A stretch of DNA of 64,000 nt from NZ13-RE01 sp964612975 (GTDB taxonomy: Bacteria > Dictyoglomota > Dictyoglomia > Dictyoglomales > Dictyoglomaceae): positions 62,001-126,000 of the forward strand of contig CAZTGC010000004.1 of assembly GCA_964612975.1 (NCBI GenBank), read 5' to 3'. A model generated the notes under the pieces. It was not told the DNA's origin. It made no database searches and worked only from the letters and a program-made list of their open reading frames with translations. Shown here piece after piece: positions 54,072 to 62,691 of the stretch (the first letter of the stretch is position 1; each line of letters opens with the position of its first letter). The position numbers and the translations under genes were made by a program.

Positions 54072-54894
54072 ATACAAAAGCCTCCCCTAAAATTTGTAAA
54101 TCAAAGGAGTGGGAGAATCTTAAAAGGGATTCCGAAGCTCCAACAAATAAATATCCTGGGTTTTCCATCTTCTCTTCAAAAATCTTTAATATTTTTCGTA
54201 TTATATCATCAGAAAAATATATAAATACATTTCTACAAAAAATTACTTTTGATCTTGCCAATTCTTTGACCTCATCTTCTTTAACTAAATTTGCTTTTTT
54301 GTAAATTATTTTTTTATGTATTTCTGGAATTATTTTAAAACCATTTTCTTCTTTTATAAAATATTTATTAATTAATTCCTTGGGGAAATTTCTAAAGGAT
54401 CTTTCTTTATAAATTCCCTTTTGAGCCTTTTCAAGAGCTGAAGTACTTATATCACTTCCAAAAATCTCAATAAAAATTTTGTCAAACCAGTTTTCCTCAT
54501 TGAGCATAATGGCAATGGAAAGGGGCTCTTCTCCTGAGGCACAGGCACAGCTCCATATTTTTAAATATCTTAATCCTTCCTGATAAATCTTTGGAATTAT
54601 TATATTTACTAAGGCTTTAATTTGATCTATTTCTCTAAAAAAGTAGGTTTCTTGAACTGAAAGAACATCTGCAATTTTATCCCATTCCTCTTTTCCCTCA
54701 GGATCATATTTTAAATAATAATAGTAATCTAAAAAATTAGAGAAACCTCTTTCCAGGGCAAGGGAAGAAAGTTTATCACCTAAAAGATCCCTTTTAGAAT
54801 CATCAAAAAATATTCCTATGTTTTCCTTAATAAGGTCTCTTAAAAGATAAAAGGAATTTCCTGGAAAGCTTAAGGATTCTTGGAAAAATCTCAT
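54052..54894 (-). CDS. cheR: CheR receptor methyltransferase
   Basis: The 280-residue protein has the N-terminal helical domain and the S-adenosylmethionine-binding segment KIWSCACASGEEPLSIAIML. Further CheR motifs are FFREIDQIKAL and VIFCRNVFIYFSDDIIRKIL. It methylates glutamates on the MCP encoded upstream. There is no TPR extension and no pentapeptide-binding insertion visible. Its start overlaps the end of the PAS-HEAT gene by four bases. Confidence 0.95.
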   Translation of the reverse strand: MRFFQESLSFPGNSFYLLRDLIKENIGIFFDDSKRDLLGDKLSSLALERGFSNFLDYYYYLKYDPEGKEEWDKIADVLSVQETYFFREIDQIKALVNIIIPKIYQEGLRYLKIWSCACASGEEPLSIAIMLNEENWFDKIFIEIFGSDISTSALEKAQKGIYKERSFRNFPKELINKYFIKEENGFKIIPEIHKKIIYKKANLVKEDEVKELARSKVIFCRNVFIYFSDDIIRKILKIFEEKMENPGYLFVGASESLLRFSHSFDLQILGEAFVYVKKYY

Positions 54895-57581
54895 GTTTTC
54901 TCCTTCTTAAGAATTTCTAATATAATTTTAATAATTTCAGTATCTTTCTCCTCACTCATACATTCCCTTAACAATTTTTCAGCTTCAAAGCATTTAAGAT
55001 TTCCCAAGGATAAAATTGCTTGAATTTTAACTTCTTTATCTATATCCCTTAGAAATCTTCCTATAAAAGAAGAAACCTCGATTTTTTTCTTTTCCAAGGC
55101 TAAAATTAGAGATTTCTTTACGATTTTATGCATATTTAATGCTTCTTCTAAAAGAATGGGAATTTTTTCCTTTGATGCTTGGGAAAGAATTTCTATGCAA
55201 AGATCCCTTCTATAGGAATCTATAGATAAAGATAGAATTGCCTTAAGACTCTCCCTTGTATCCATATTTAGAAGAGACAATAGACCTTCTTTAATTATCT
55301 CTTTATCCTCTTCGGTATTAATAACCCACAAAATATTCTGTATTATAGAGTTATCTTTCTTATTTCCTAAGGCTTTTAAAGCTTCTTTCTTAAGATCCTT
55401 TTCTGAAGAGAGGAAGGGAATAAGAAGAGAAATAGTTTCAGGATGATTTATATTTCCTAGCGCTCTAATAACACTTACTAATAAATCCTTATCCTTAGAA
55501 TCTAAAAGGGATTTTAATATGGGTATAGATTTCTTATCTCCTAATTTCCCTAAGGATTCTACCACAATAACCTTTACTAAGTTAGTATCTTCTTTTTTAA
55601 GGAGAGAGTTAAGTATTTCAAATAAATTAGAAGGATTTTGAAAAACAAGGGATTTTACTCCATAATATCTTACCCAAGGAGAAGAATCTTTTAAAGCCTT
55701 CTCCAAAAGGGGAATTGATTTTTCTCTATCTAAAAAGATTAAAGATTTAGCTATGGATTCCCTTACCTTTCTCTTTTCTGTATCAAGTCCTCTATTTAAT
55801 ATTTCTGGAACTCTTTCATCCTCAAAAAATACTATATTTTCGTAGGCTGTTCTTTTTATCTCCTCATTCTCATCATTTACCAAGTTGAATATTTCCTCTT
55901 TACATTCTTCATATCCAAAATATCCAGCTATTTTAATTGCAGATTCTCTTTCCCATGGATTTTCACTTTTTAGTAATTCCTTAATTCTCTTGGGCATTTC
56001 TGGATGTCCTATGGAGTTTAAAGCTGAAATTATTGCATGTCTTATATAGGGATTAGGATGTCCCAACATATTAATTAAAGGTTCAAAGGCTTCCTTATCT
56101 CCCATTTTTGCAATAGCTCCTGCACTTGCTACTGCCAATTCTTCTTCCTTTAAAGCCTCAATAAGATATGGTAATACTGAACTATCTCCTATTCTTCCCA
56201 AGGCAAGTACCGCAGAAAGTCTTACCTCTATATCTTCATCCTTTAATTTCTCTACAAGTAATGGAACTATATCCTTCCCATATTTTATTAAAGTACTTAC
56301 TACCTCATTTCTTATATTGGGATCTCCTATAAATTTAACAATAGCTTTTTCCAATAAAGGATCTTTTACATATCCCAATAGAGGAATTATGGTTTTAGAA
56401 TCGTCATTTTTCAATTTATATATATGGTCAATAATATTTCTTAGGCCAAAGGGGTTAATTCTATCCTTAAATAAGTTTCCAATGTATTCTTCCTCATTAT
56501 ATCTTCTATATATTTTCCCCAAGGCTGTTAATATACCTTCTACATTTTCAGTATTTTGATTAAGATAATCCACTAAAATTTCAAAACTATAATCATCTCC
56601 TATCTCTCCCAAGAGCTCAATTACATAGGGAGAAAAAAGGTCTTCCTTAAGAAGGGGATAAATTCTTGGAAGTATTGTTGGGTCCCTTATATCTTTTAAG
56701 GCCTCCAAAGTGGGAATAACAAGGTAAAAATCTTTTTTCTCAAGAATGTCTAAAAATTTAGGAATGGCCTTCTGGGATCTTTTTTTTCCAAGTCCCTCTA
56801 TAGCAGAAAAAACCACATTGGGATTTTCATCATCAAGAGCTTTTATTAGCAAATCTTCTGCCCTCTCATCCCTTTGACTTTGAAGGATTTGGACGGTATA
56901 TAGTCTTAAGTCAGGATCTGGATCAGAGAGCATATCAGAGAGGGTGTCTATAACATCTAAGTCTATACCAGTTAATACCTGAATAATGCTATTTAATACA
57001 CTAAGATTTTTATATTCTTCTTTCATTTTTCTCAATAGTTCTCCTGCCATTTCCTTTGAAGATTTTTTTATCTCCTCTATTGCACCTCTTCTTATCCTCC
57101 AATTTTCATCAGAAATTGAATCCATCAGAATTTCCTTTTGAGATAATTTTTCTAAAGCCTGAAGTCTTACATTCTCATTGGGGCTTTTTAGGTCTTCTCT
57201 TAATTTAAATTCCTCTTCTAAAATTGGAGTAACATCCTTAATGGTAATTATAATCCCTATTATCTCCTTCTCTTTTCTTAATGGAGATATGGTTACTAAT
57301 TGTTGCATTTTTTCAAAATACTCTGAGGAAAAATGAGGCTTCGCAGAAAACAGATATCTATGAATTTTGGCAGAGAGAACCCTTACTATTCCAGAATTTA
57401 ATACTTCTTCAAAGTAAATATCAAGTTTTCTTTCTTTAATCTCTGGAAAGACTTCTAAAAGGGTTTTTCCTAAGGCATATTCTGAGGAGATATTTGTAAT
57501 CTTCTCAAGCCAAGGACTCCAATAGGTGATGACCAGATCTCTATCGGTAATGATAATACCTATTTCTAAATTTTCTGGCAT
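54891..57581 (-). CDS. PAS-HEAT repeat protein in the chemosensory operon
   Basis: The 896-residue soluble protein begins with a PAS domain (about 1-125: GIIITDRDLVITYWSPWLEK, then LVTISPLRKEKEIIGIIITI). From about 145 to the end it is an uninterrupted series of HEAT/PBS-lyase-type helical repeats of about 31 residues, for example VRLSAVLALGRIGDSSVLPY and PYIRHAIISALNSIGHPEMP. Such solenoids bind other proteins. No enzyme domain is seen. It lies between the MCP and cheR genes with close spacing on both sides, and an AAGGAG site precedes the ATG. It may act as a sensor-scaffold or adaptor for receptor or kinase. I know of no standard Che protein with this architecture. Confidence 0.88.
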   Translation of the reverse strand: MPENLEIGIIITDRDLVITYWSPWLEKITNISSEYALGKTLLEVFPEIKERKLDIYFEEVLNSGIVRVLSAKIHRYLFSAKPHFSSEYFEKMQQLVTISPLRKEKEIIGIIITIKDVTPILEEEFKLREDLKSPNENVRLQALEKLSQKEILMDSISDENWRIRRGAIEEIKKSSKEMAGELLRKMKEEYKNLSVLNSIIQVLTGIDLDVIDTLSDMLSDPDPDLRLYTVQILQSQRDERAEDLLIKALDDENPNVVFSAIEGLGKKRSQKAIPKFLDILEKKDFYLVIPTLEALKDIRDPTILPRIYPLLKEDLFSPYVIELLGEIGDDYSFEILVDYLNQNTENVEGILTALGKIYRRYNEEEYIGNLFKDRINPFGLRNIIDHIYKLKNDDSKTIIPLLGYVKDPLLEKAIVKFIGDPNIRNEVVSTLIKYGKDIVPLLVEKLKDEDIEVRLSAVLALGRIGDSSVLPYLIEALKEEELAVASAGAIAKMGDKEAFEPLINMLGHPNPYIRHAIISALNSIGHPEMPKRIKELLKSENPWERESAIKIAGYFGYEECKEEIFNLVNDENEEIKRTAYENIVFFEDERVPEILNRGLDTEKRKVRESIAKSLIFLDREKSIPLLEKALKDSSPWVRYYGVKSLVFQNPSNLFEILNSLLKKEDTNLVKVIVVESLGKLGDKKSIPILKSLLDSKDKDLLVSVIRALGNINHPETISLLIPFLSSEKDLKKEALKALGNKKDNSIIQNILWVINTEEDKEIIKEGLLSLLNMDTRESLKAILSLSIDSYRRDLCIEILSQASKEKIPILLEEALNMHKIVKKSLILALEKKKIEVSSFIGRFLRDIDKEVKIQAILSLGNLKCFEAEKLLRECMSEEKDTEIIKIILEILKKEKT

Positions 57582-57601
57582 AAAATGCTCCTTAAAATAT
57601 A

Positions 57602-59461
57602 TTATTCTATTTTAGACTCTTCCACTAACTTTTTTATACTAGAAATATTTTTAAAAATTAATTCTAAATTTTCAATATTTCTTTTATTGGAGTCCGTTAT
57701 AAGTTTAATTTGCTTTGATATATTAGTCATAGCTTCTAAAGTAGTCTTGTTGGACAAAACCTGTTCTGACATTCCCTTTCTTATATTCTCTAATTGTTTT
57801 CTTATATCCTCCACTGCTCTTACCACTTGAGATGATGCTACTGCCTGTTCCGTTAAGGCTTTACTTACATTATTAATTGTCTTAGAAAGCCTATCGGTCT
57901 CTTTTGATATCTGATCACTGGCTATACTTTGTTCCTGCATAGCTTTTGCTGTGGAAAGGGAGATCTTTCTCATGGAGTCTACTGCTTGCACAATTTGAGA
58001 AGTTCCCTGGGATTGTTCTAAAGTAGCCTTTTCCACTTGATTTGCAAGGCGAGAAGTGGCTTGACCTGATCTTAATATTTCCCTTGCAGTTTTAGTCTGC
58101 TCTTGCATTGCTGTTACCATCTCCTTTGATATTTTTCTTATATTATTTATATTTTGCACAATAGTATGGGCAGTTTTTGTTTGTTCTGAGGTGGATCTTG
58201 TAATCTCTTCTGACTGTTTTAATGTAAGATTTATGTTATTTACCACATTTTGTCCTGCAATAAGCTGTTCCTCGCTGGATCTTGCAATTTGAGAAATCAT
58301 CTTAGTAGTTTCCTCTATTCCTGCAAGAATTCTTTTTATAGCACTGGCACCTTCTTCAGATAAACGTGTGCTTTCATCAACTACCCTTATTCCTTCCCTT
58401 GAGGATTCAACTGCTTCTTCTGTTACCTTTTGCAAATCTTTAATAATCTTTGCTATATCAGATGTTGCCCTTGTGGATCTATCAGCGAGATTTCTTATCT
58501 CTTCAGCAACTACCGCAAATCCTCTTCCTGCTTCTCCTGCCCTTGCAGCTTCTATGGAAGCATTAAGGGAAAGTAGATTCGTCCTTTCTGCAATTAAATC
58601 TATAATATCTACAATCTCAGTTATCTCTTCTGCTCTTTTTCTTACTTCTTTTATTACTGAGGAGATTTGCTCCATTACTTCTTTTATCCTATTTATGCCC
58701 TGAATAGCTTTTTCAACGGTAGATCCTCCCTCCTTTGCTTCTTTCTCAAGAACCTTTGAGGTTTCATCTGCTCTCTTAGTAATATCCACCACTGATTTTA
58801 TTGACTTCTCAAGTTGTAGGGCACTGGTGGCACTATTTGATGCCATATCACTTATATCCTTTGCACCTTTTGCTACATTCTCTATGGATCTTGCCATCTC
58901 TTCTATTGCTGTTGCTATATCCTCAACCAAGCTTGAAAGATTTTCAATAGAAGCATTTACCTCTTCTATAGAGCTTGCCATCTCATTTATAGATGATGTG
59001 GTTATTTCTGCAGATTCAGAAAGCTCCTTTGCATTTTTTGCAACAGACTCAATTGATTTTGAGATTTCTTCTATAGATGTAGCAGTCTCACTAACTGCTG
59101 TTGCTAAGGATTCCACATCGGAACTTACATTCTTTATGGAACTTACCATCTCTGTAATACTAGCAGAAACCTCTATGGAAGAGGTTGCCATATCTTGAGC
59201 CATCTGACTTACACTTTGAATGGAATTCGATAGCTCTTCAATACTTGAAGAAATTTCCTCTACCGATGTGGCAAGACCATCAAGATTTTCCTTCATCTCT
59301 TCTATGGATGCAGTCATCTCATTGGCTGAAGAAACCAGCTCCTCTGTAGATCTACTTATACTTTCTGCTTGGTCTTGTGTATTCCTAAATTCCTCGGTAA
59401 AACCCCTCAATGTTTCATCAAGACTCTCATAACCTAAATCTTCATTCCTTTTCCTTTTCAC
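57602..59461 (-). CDS. Cytosolic methyl-accepting chemotaxis protein
   Basis: The protein of about 619 residues is almost entirely coiled coil. It has no membrane helix, signal peptide or recognised sensor domain. The conserved hairpin tip that binds CheA and CheW is EAARAGEAGRGFAVVAEEIR at about residues 304-323. Both arms are made of 28-residue repeats, five before the tip and seven after, the latter each starting with EQ. The GTG at 59461 has AGGAGG eight bases upstream and is preferred; a TTG two codons earlier is too close to that site. The gene overlaps cheW by 20 bases. It presumably signals to CheA from inside the cell, with input from a partner. Confidence 0.92.
   Translation of the reverse strand: MKRKRNEDLGYESLDETLRGFTEEFRNTQDQAESISRSTEELVSSANEMTASIEEMKENLDGLATSVEEISSSIEELSNSIQSVSQMAQDMATSSIEVSASITEMVSSIKNVSSDVESLATAVSETATSIEEISKSIESVAKNAKELSESAEITTSSINEMASSIEEVNASIENLSSLVEDIATAIEEMARSIENVAKGAKDISDMASNSATSALQLEKSIKSVVDITKRADETSKVLEKEAKEGGSTVEKAIQGINRIKEVMEQISSVIKEVRKRAEEITEIVDIIDLIAERTNLLSLNASIEAARAGEAGRGFAVVAEEIRNLADRSTRATSDIAKIIKDLQKVTEEAVESSREGIRVVDESTRLSEEGASAIKRILAGIEETTKMISQIARSSEEQLIAGQNVVNNINLTLKQSEEITRSTSEQTKTAHTIVQNINNIRKISKEMVTAMQEQTKTAREILRSGQATSRLANQVEKATLEQSQGTSQIVQAVDSMRKISLSTAKAMQEQSIASDQISKETDRLSKTINNVSKALTEQAVASSQVVRAVEDIRKQLENIRKGMSEQVLSNKTTLEAMTNISKQIKLITDSNKRNIENLELIFKNISSIKKLVEESKIE
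57767..58270 (-). repeat. 28-residue EQ repeats in the C-terminal arm of the MCP
   Basis: Six full units of exactly 28 residues begin with EQLIAG, EQTKTA, EQTKTA, EQSQGT, EQSIAS and EQAVAS, and a seventh starts with EQVLSN just after. The Glu-Gln pairs followed by small residues resemble MCP methylation sites, but this is inference. Confidence 0.85.
58853..59272 (-). repeat. Five 28-residue repeats in the N-terminal arm of the MCP
   Basis: Five consecutive units of exactly 28 residues (84 bases) begin with ATSVEEIS, ATSSIEVS, ATAVSETA, SESAEITT and SSLVEDIA. Each holds a central SI(E/T/N)E motif. The period equals four coiled-coil heptads. Confidence 0.8.
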
Positions 59462-59909
59462 TTTCAATCCCTCCTTCTTTTAAAATCTCTTTTAAGTTCA
59501 ATATCAATATTAATCTTCCTCCTAAATTAGCAATTCCCTCTAAAAATCTTTCGGAAATTTCAAAGATATCTTCAAAGGACTCCTGAATATTTTCCCTTGG
59601 GATAGTAAGGTATTCCCTTGCAGAATCCACAATTAATCCCACTTCTCTATCTTTAACTTTTACCACAATCATCCTCGTCTTAATATCATAAGAAATTTTC
59701 TCCATCCCAAATCTTGCCCTCAAATTTATAGCAGGAACTACTTTTCCTCGGGAAAAAACAACTCCATCTACATAATTGGGCACATTGGGCACATGGGTTA
59801 TATTCTCTATCATTTCAATTTGCTGAATATATCTACTTCTTATTCCATAATGGGTCTTACCAAGCTGAAATATTACATAGGAATTGTCTTCGTCAAGAAT
59901 ATTAAACAT
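59442..59909 (-). CDS. cheW: CheW coupling protein
   Basis: The 155-residue protein has the CheW beta-barrel fold: YVIFQLGKTHYGIRSRYIQQ, then IEMIENITHVPNVPNYVDGV and FSRGKVVPAINLRARFGM, and the C-terminal RLILILNLKEIL. It links CheA to the MCP. It overlaps the end of cheA by eight bases and has AAGGAGGG before the ATG. Confidence 0.95.
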   Translation of the reverse strand: MFNILDEDNSYVIFQLGKTHYGIRSRYIQQIEMIENITHVPNVPNYVDGVVFSRGKVVPAINLRARFGMEKISYDIKTRMIVVKVKDREVGLIVDSAREYLTIPRENIQESFEDIFEISERFLEGIANLGGRLILILNLKEILKEGGIESEKEKE

Positions 59910-61860
59910 GGTACTTCAACCCTCCTTTTAAAACTCCATCAATATTTAGAATAAGAACTACCTTTCCATCCCCAAAATCTGTAGCCCCTGAAATGGAAGG
60001 ATTTTTCAAAATAATAGGATCATTAATGGGTCTTATCACTGCCTCTCTTATATTAACTAATTTATCTACTATAATTCCCCATTCTTTATTCTCTCTTATA
60101 ACTACAAGTACAAAATACTTATCTTTATTTTCCTTTTGCAAATTAAAGATATCTGACAAAAATATTAAGGGTAAACTTTTTTCTCTATAGGAGATGAACT
60201 TCATATTTCTAAAATCAAAAATATCTTCATTTTTAATCTCCATTATCTCCTTTACAGAGGAGAGGGGAATTGCATACTTTTCTGAAGAGACCTCTACTAT
60301 TATCGTATCTAAAATAGCAAGGGTAAGGGGAAGTTTTAAAGTAAAACAAGTGCTTTTCTCATCACTTCTTAATAGGAGTTTTCCGCCCAGTTCCCTTATT
60401 GTATTTTTTACAACTGCCATTCCCACTCCCCTTCCACTGGCTCTATCCGCTTCATCTCTTGTGGAGAAGTCAGGAGAACATATAATTTCTAATATCTTTT
60501 CTTCGGAATTTACTTCAGATTTGTCCTTTATAAGTCCCAGATTCAATGCCCTTTTTGCTATTTTATCAGGATCAATTGGTCTTCCATCATTTTCTACTTC
60601 TATTACCACTTCCTCTCCTTCAGTGTAAGCCCTAAGATAAATATTTCCAGTAGGATCTTTTCCTTTTTTAACTCTTTCCTCTTCGCCTTCTATACCGTGA
60701 CTTATAGCATTTCTTACTAAATGAAGAAGAGGCTCTATAATTCTTTCCACGATATATTTGTCAATTTCTGTTTCTTTACCCGATATATGTAAATTTATCC
60801 TTTTATTGCTTTCCCTTATCAAATCCCTTATTACAAATTGCATCCTTTCAAGGGCCTCTCCTATGGGGATAAGTCTTATTCTCATAAGACTTTCCCTTAA
60901 ATCTTTTAAATGTCTCTCTAAACCTCTATTTGCTTCAGAAAAATCCTTAAATAATTGAGGGGGAAGATAAGTCTCAATATCCTTCAATTTATTTTGAAGT
61001 TTTGATTTTGCAATTACAAGCTCTCCTAAAATTCTCATCAGCTCATCAAGCTTTGAAAGATCAACTCGAATAAAAGAAGAGGGAAGGGAGGAAGTTATAG
61101 AAGGTTTTTCTCTTTGTTCCTCCTTTAGGGTTAGTTTTTCCCTAACTAAGTTAAAATTAACATTTATCTCTGAGAGAAAGTTAAGTTTCTCTTTATCCTC
61201 GCAGGCAATAAAAAACTCAAAGTATACTTTTTTTGCCTCATCAATTTTTGGAGATACTTTAAGAATCTCTGATACATAGGAAAGCTTTTCTTTAATATAC
61301 TCCACACTAATTCCCTTTTCAGAAAGCTCTTGAGATGGATAAAACATTACCTGGTATATATTTTTCCCTTCTTTTGTCTTCAAGGAGATAATATCTTCTA
61401 AATCTTTTTCTATCTTTATATTCTTATTCTTCTTTTCTTCCTCTTTTTGGGTGGAAGATTCTAAAAGAAGAAGCTTTAATCTATCAATAATAATAGACAA
61501 ATCAGGAATTTCTTTATTCTCTTTTGTATTTAATATAACCTCTTCTAAATATTTGACCCCTTCCTTTAAAATTGAAAAATCCTTATCCTCTAAGGTTTTT
61601 TTGCCTGATTTTAAGAGCTTTAAATAACTCTCTAAATCATGGGAGAGTTTTTCTGCTGGAGAGATTCCCACCATTGCAGAAAGTCCCTTTATAGTGTGAA
61701 AACTTCTGAAAAGCTCATTAACAACCTTATCATCTATCTTTTCTTCTCCAATATAGCTTTCTAAAGCTAAAATATTCCTCTTTATAGAGAGAAGATGTTC
61801 ATCACATTCTGCAAAGTAATCCTTTAATATGGATTCTAAAAATTCCTTATCTTCCCCCAT
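59902..61860 (-). CDS. cheA: CheA chemotaxis histidine kinase
   Basis: The 652-residue protein has the P1 phosphotransfer domain with His55 in FRSFHTIKGLSAMVG. A variable P2-like region lies at about 150-260. The dimerisation P3 has VDLSKLDELMRILGELVIAK. The ATPase P4 carries HLVRNAISHGIEGEE, VEVENDGRPIDPD and GRGVGMAVVKN. The C-terminal CheW-like P5 has LAILDTIIVEVSSEKYAIPL. It is intact in every key residue. It phosphorylates the CheY-like and CheB receivers and probably the double receiver encoded just before it, which starts the operon ten bases upstream. Confidence 0.96.
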   Translation of the reverse strand: MGEDKEFLESILKDYFAECDEHLLSIKRNILALESYIGEEKIDDKVVNELFRSFHTIKGLSAMVGISPAEKLSHDLESYLKLLKSGKKTLEDKDFSILKEGVKYLEEVILNTKENKEIPDLSIIIDRLKLLLLESSTQKEEEKKNKNIKIEKDLEDIISLKTKEGKNIYQVMFYPSQELSEKGISVEYIKEKLSYVSEILKVSPKIDEAKKVYFEFFIACEDKEKLNFLSEINVNFNLVREKLTLKEEQREKPSITSSLPSSFIRVDLSKLDELMRILGELVIAKSKLQNKLKDIETYLPPQLFKDFSEANRGLERHLKDLRESLMRIRLIPIGEALERMQFVIRDLIRESNKRINLHISGKETEIDKYIVERIIEPLLHLVRNAISHGIEGEEERVKKGKDPTGNIYLRAYTEGEEVVIEVENDGRPIDPDKIAKRALNLGLIKDKSEVNSEEKILEIICSPDFSTRDEADRASGRGVGMAVVKNTIRELGGKLLLRSDEKSTCFTLKLPLTLAILDTIIVEVSSEKYAIPLSSVKEIMEIKNEDIFDFRNMKFISYREKSLPLIFLSDIFNLQKENKDKYFVLVVIRENKEWGIIVDKLVNIREAVIRPINDPIILKNPSISGATDFGDGKVVLILNIDGVLKGGLKYHV

Positions 61861-61869
61861 AAAAAACTC

Positions 61870-62601
61870 CTAAATTAAAAACTCCTTTACCCTTGATATC
61901 AATTCCTCAGGATTAAAGGGCTTTGTCATATAATAATTTGCCCCTTCTTTTAGGGCTTTTTCTCTCATTTCCTCATCTCCTCGAGTAGTAAGAATTATTA
62001 CAGGAAGATTCTTAAAATTATCGTGACTTCTTACAAATTTAAGTACTTCTAAGCCATGCATATCGGGCATATTGAGGTCAAGAATCATCAAATCGATTTT
62101 TTTAATAGCAAGTTTTTCTAAAGCAAAAAGCCCACTTTCCGCCTCTTCAAAGATTAAGGAGGGGATTTTAGATAACAATGTAATTACCATTTTTCTTATA
62201 GTTTTTGAATCGTCAACAACTAAGACAGTCTTCATATTCTTCTCCTCCAAAATCTTATTAATAGTCTCCTTCACCCCTGAAAAAAATTCTGATTTAGAAA
62301 CAAATCCATCTGCTCCTGCCTCATCTCCTGCCTTTTTATACTCTTCATTATCATATAGAGTAAGAATAACTGTTTTAATGGAATCATTTATATTTTTGAT
62401 CTCCCTTATTACCGAAAATCCATCTAATCCTGGCATTACTATATCAACAAAAACTAAATCAGGATTTAAGATTTTTACCTTTTCAATCCCCTCTTTCCCA
62501 GAAAGAGCAAAATCAATAACCTTTATTCCTTCTTCTTCTAAAAGTTTTTTAGCAGAAATGATAAAATCTTTACTATCATCAATAAGAATTACATTTATCA
62601 T
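61870..62601 (-). CDS. Tandem double-receiver response regulator
   Basis: The 243-residue protein consists of two receivers and nothing else. The first (1-120) has Asp53 in LVFVDIVMPGLDG and Lys in FVSKSEF. The second (123-243) has Asp175 in LMILDLNMPDMHG and Lys in YMTKPFNPEE. The first resembles NarL-type receivers and the second CheY. With no output domain, it could act as a phosphate sink, relay or binding switch. It is the first gene of the eleven-gene chemosensory operon, with an AAGGA site and a promoter just upstream. Confidence 0.9.
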   Translation of the reverse strand: MINVILIDDSKDFIISAKKLLEEEGIKVIDFALSGKEGIEKVKILNPDLVFVDIVMPGLDGFSVIREIKNINDSIKTVILTLYDNEEYKKAGDEAGADGFVSKSEFFSGVKETINKILEEKNMKTVLVVDDSKTIRKMVITLLSKIPSLIFEEAESGLFALEKLAIKKIDLMILDLNMPDMHGLEVLKFVRSHDNFKNLPVIILTTRGDEEMREKALKEGANYYMTKPFNPEELISRVKEFLI

Positions 62602-62621
62602 TTTAACTTTTCCTTAATTTA

Positions 62622-62650
62622 AGGATAAAAAAAATAAAAAAGATTCTCAA
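62622..62650 (-). promoter_or_regulatory. Putative promoter of the chemosensory operon
   Basis: On the minus strand, TTGAGA (62645-62650) and TATCCT (62622-62627) are separated by 17 bp, which consist mainly of two T-tracts of six and eight bases. It lies 20 bases upstream of the first ATG. Confidence 0.55.
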
Positions 62651-62691
62651 TCAGGAAATTTCTGGGGAGGTAATAGGAAAAAGTATGATTT

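Noticed and set aside
58368..59432. Several open plus-strand frames opposite the MCP gene
   Set aside because: They are Ser/Ile-rich mirror images of the repetitive coiled-coil gene, lack ribosome binding sites and match no family.
49662..62601. Reading the che operon as flagellar chemotaxis
   Set aside because: No fli, flg or mot gene is seen in or next to the operon, so a flagellar role cannot be assumed.
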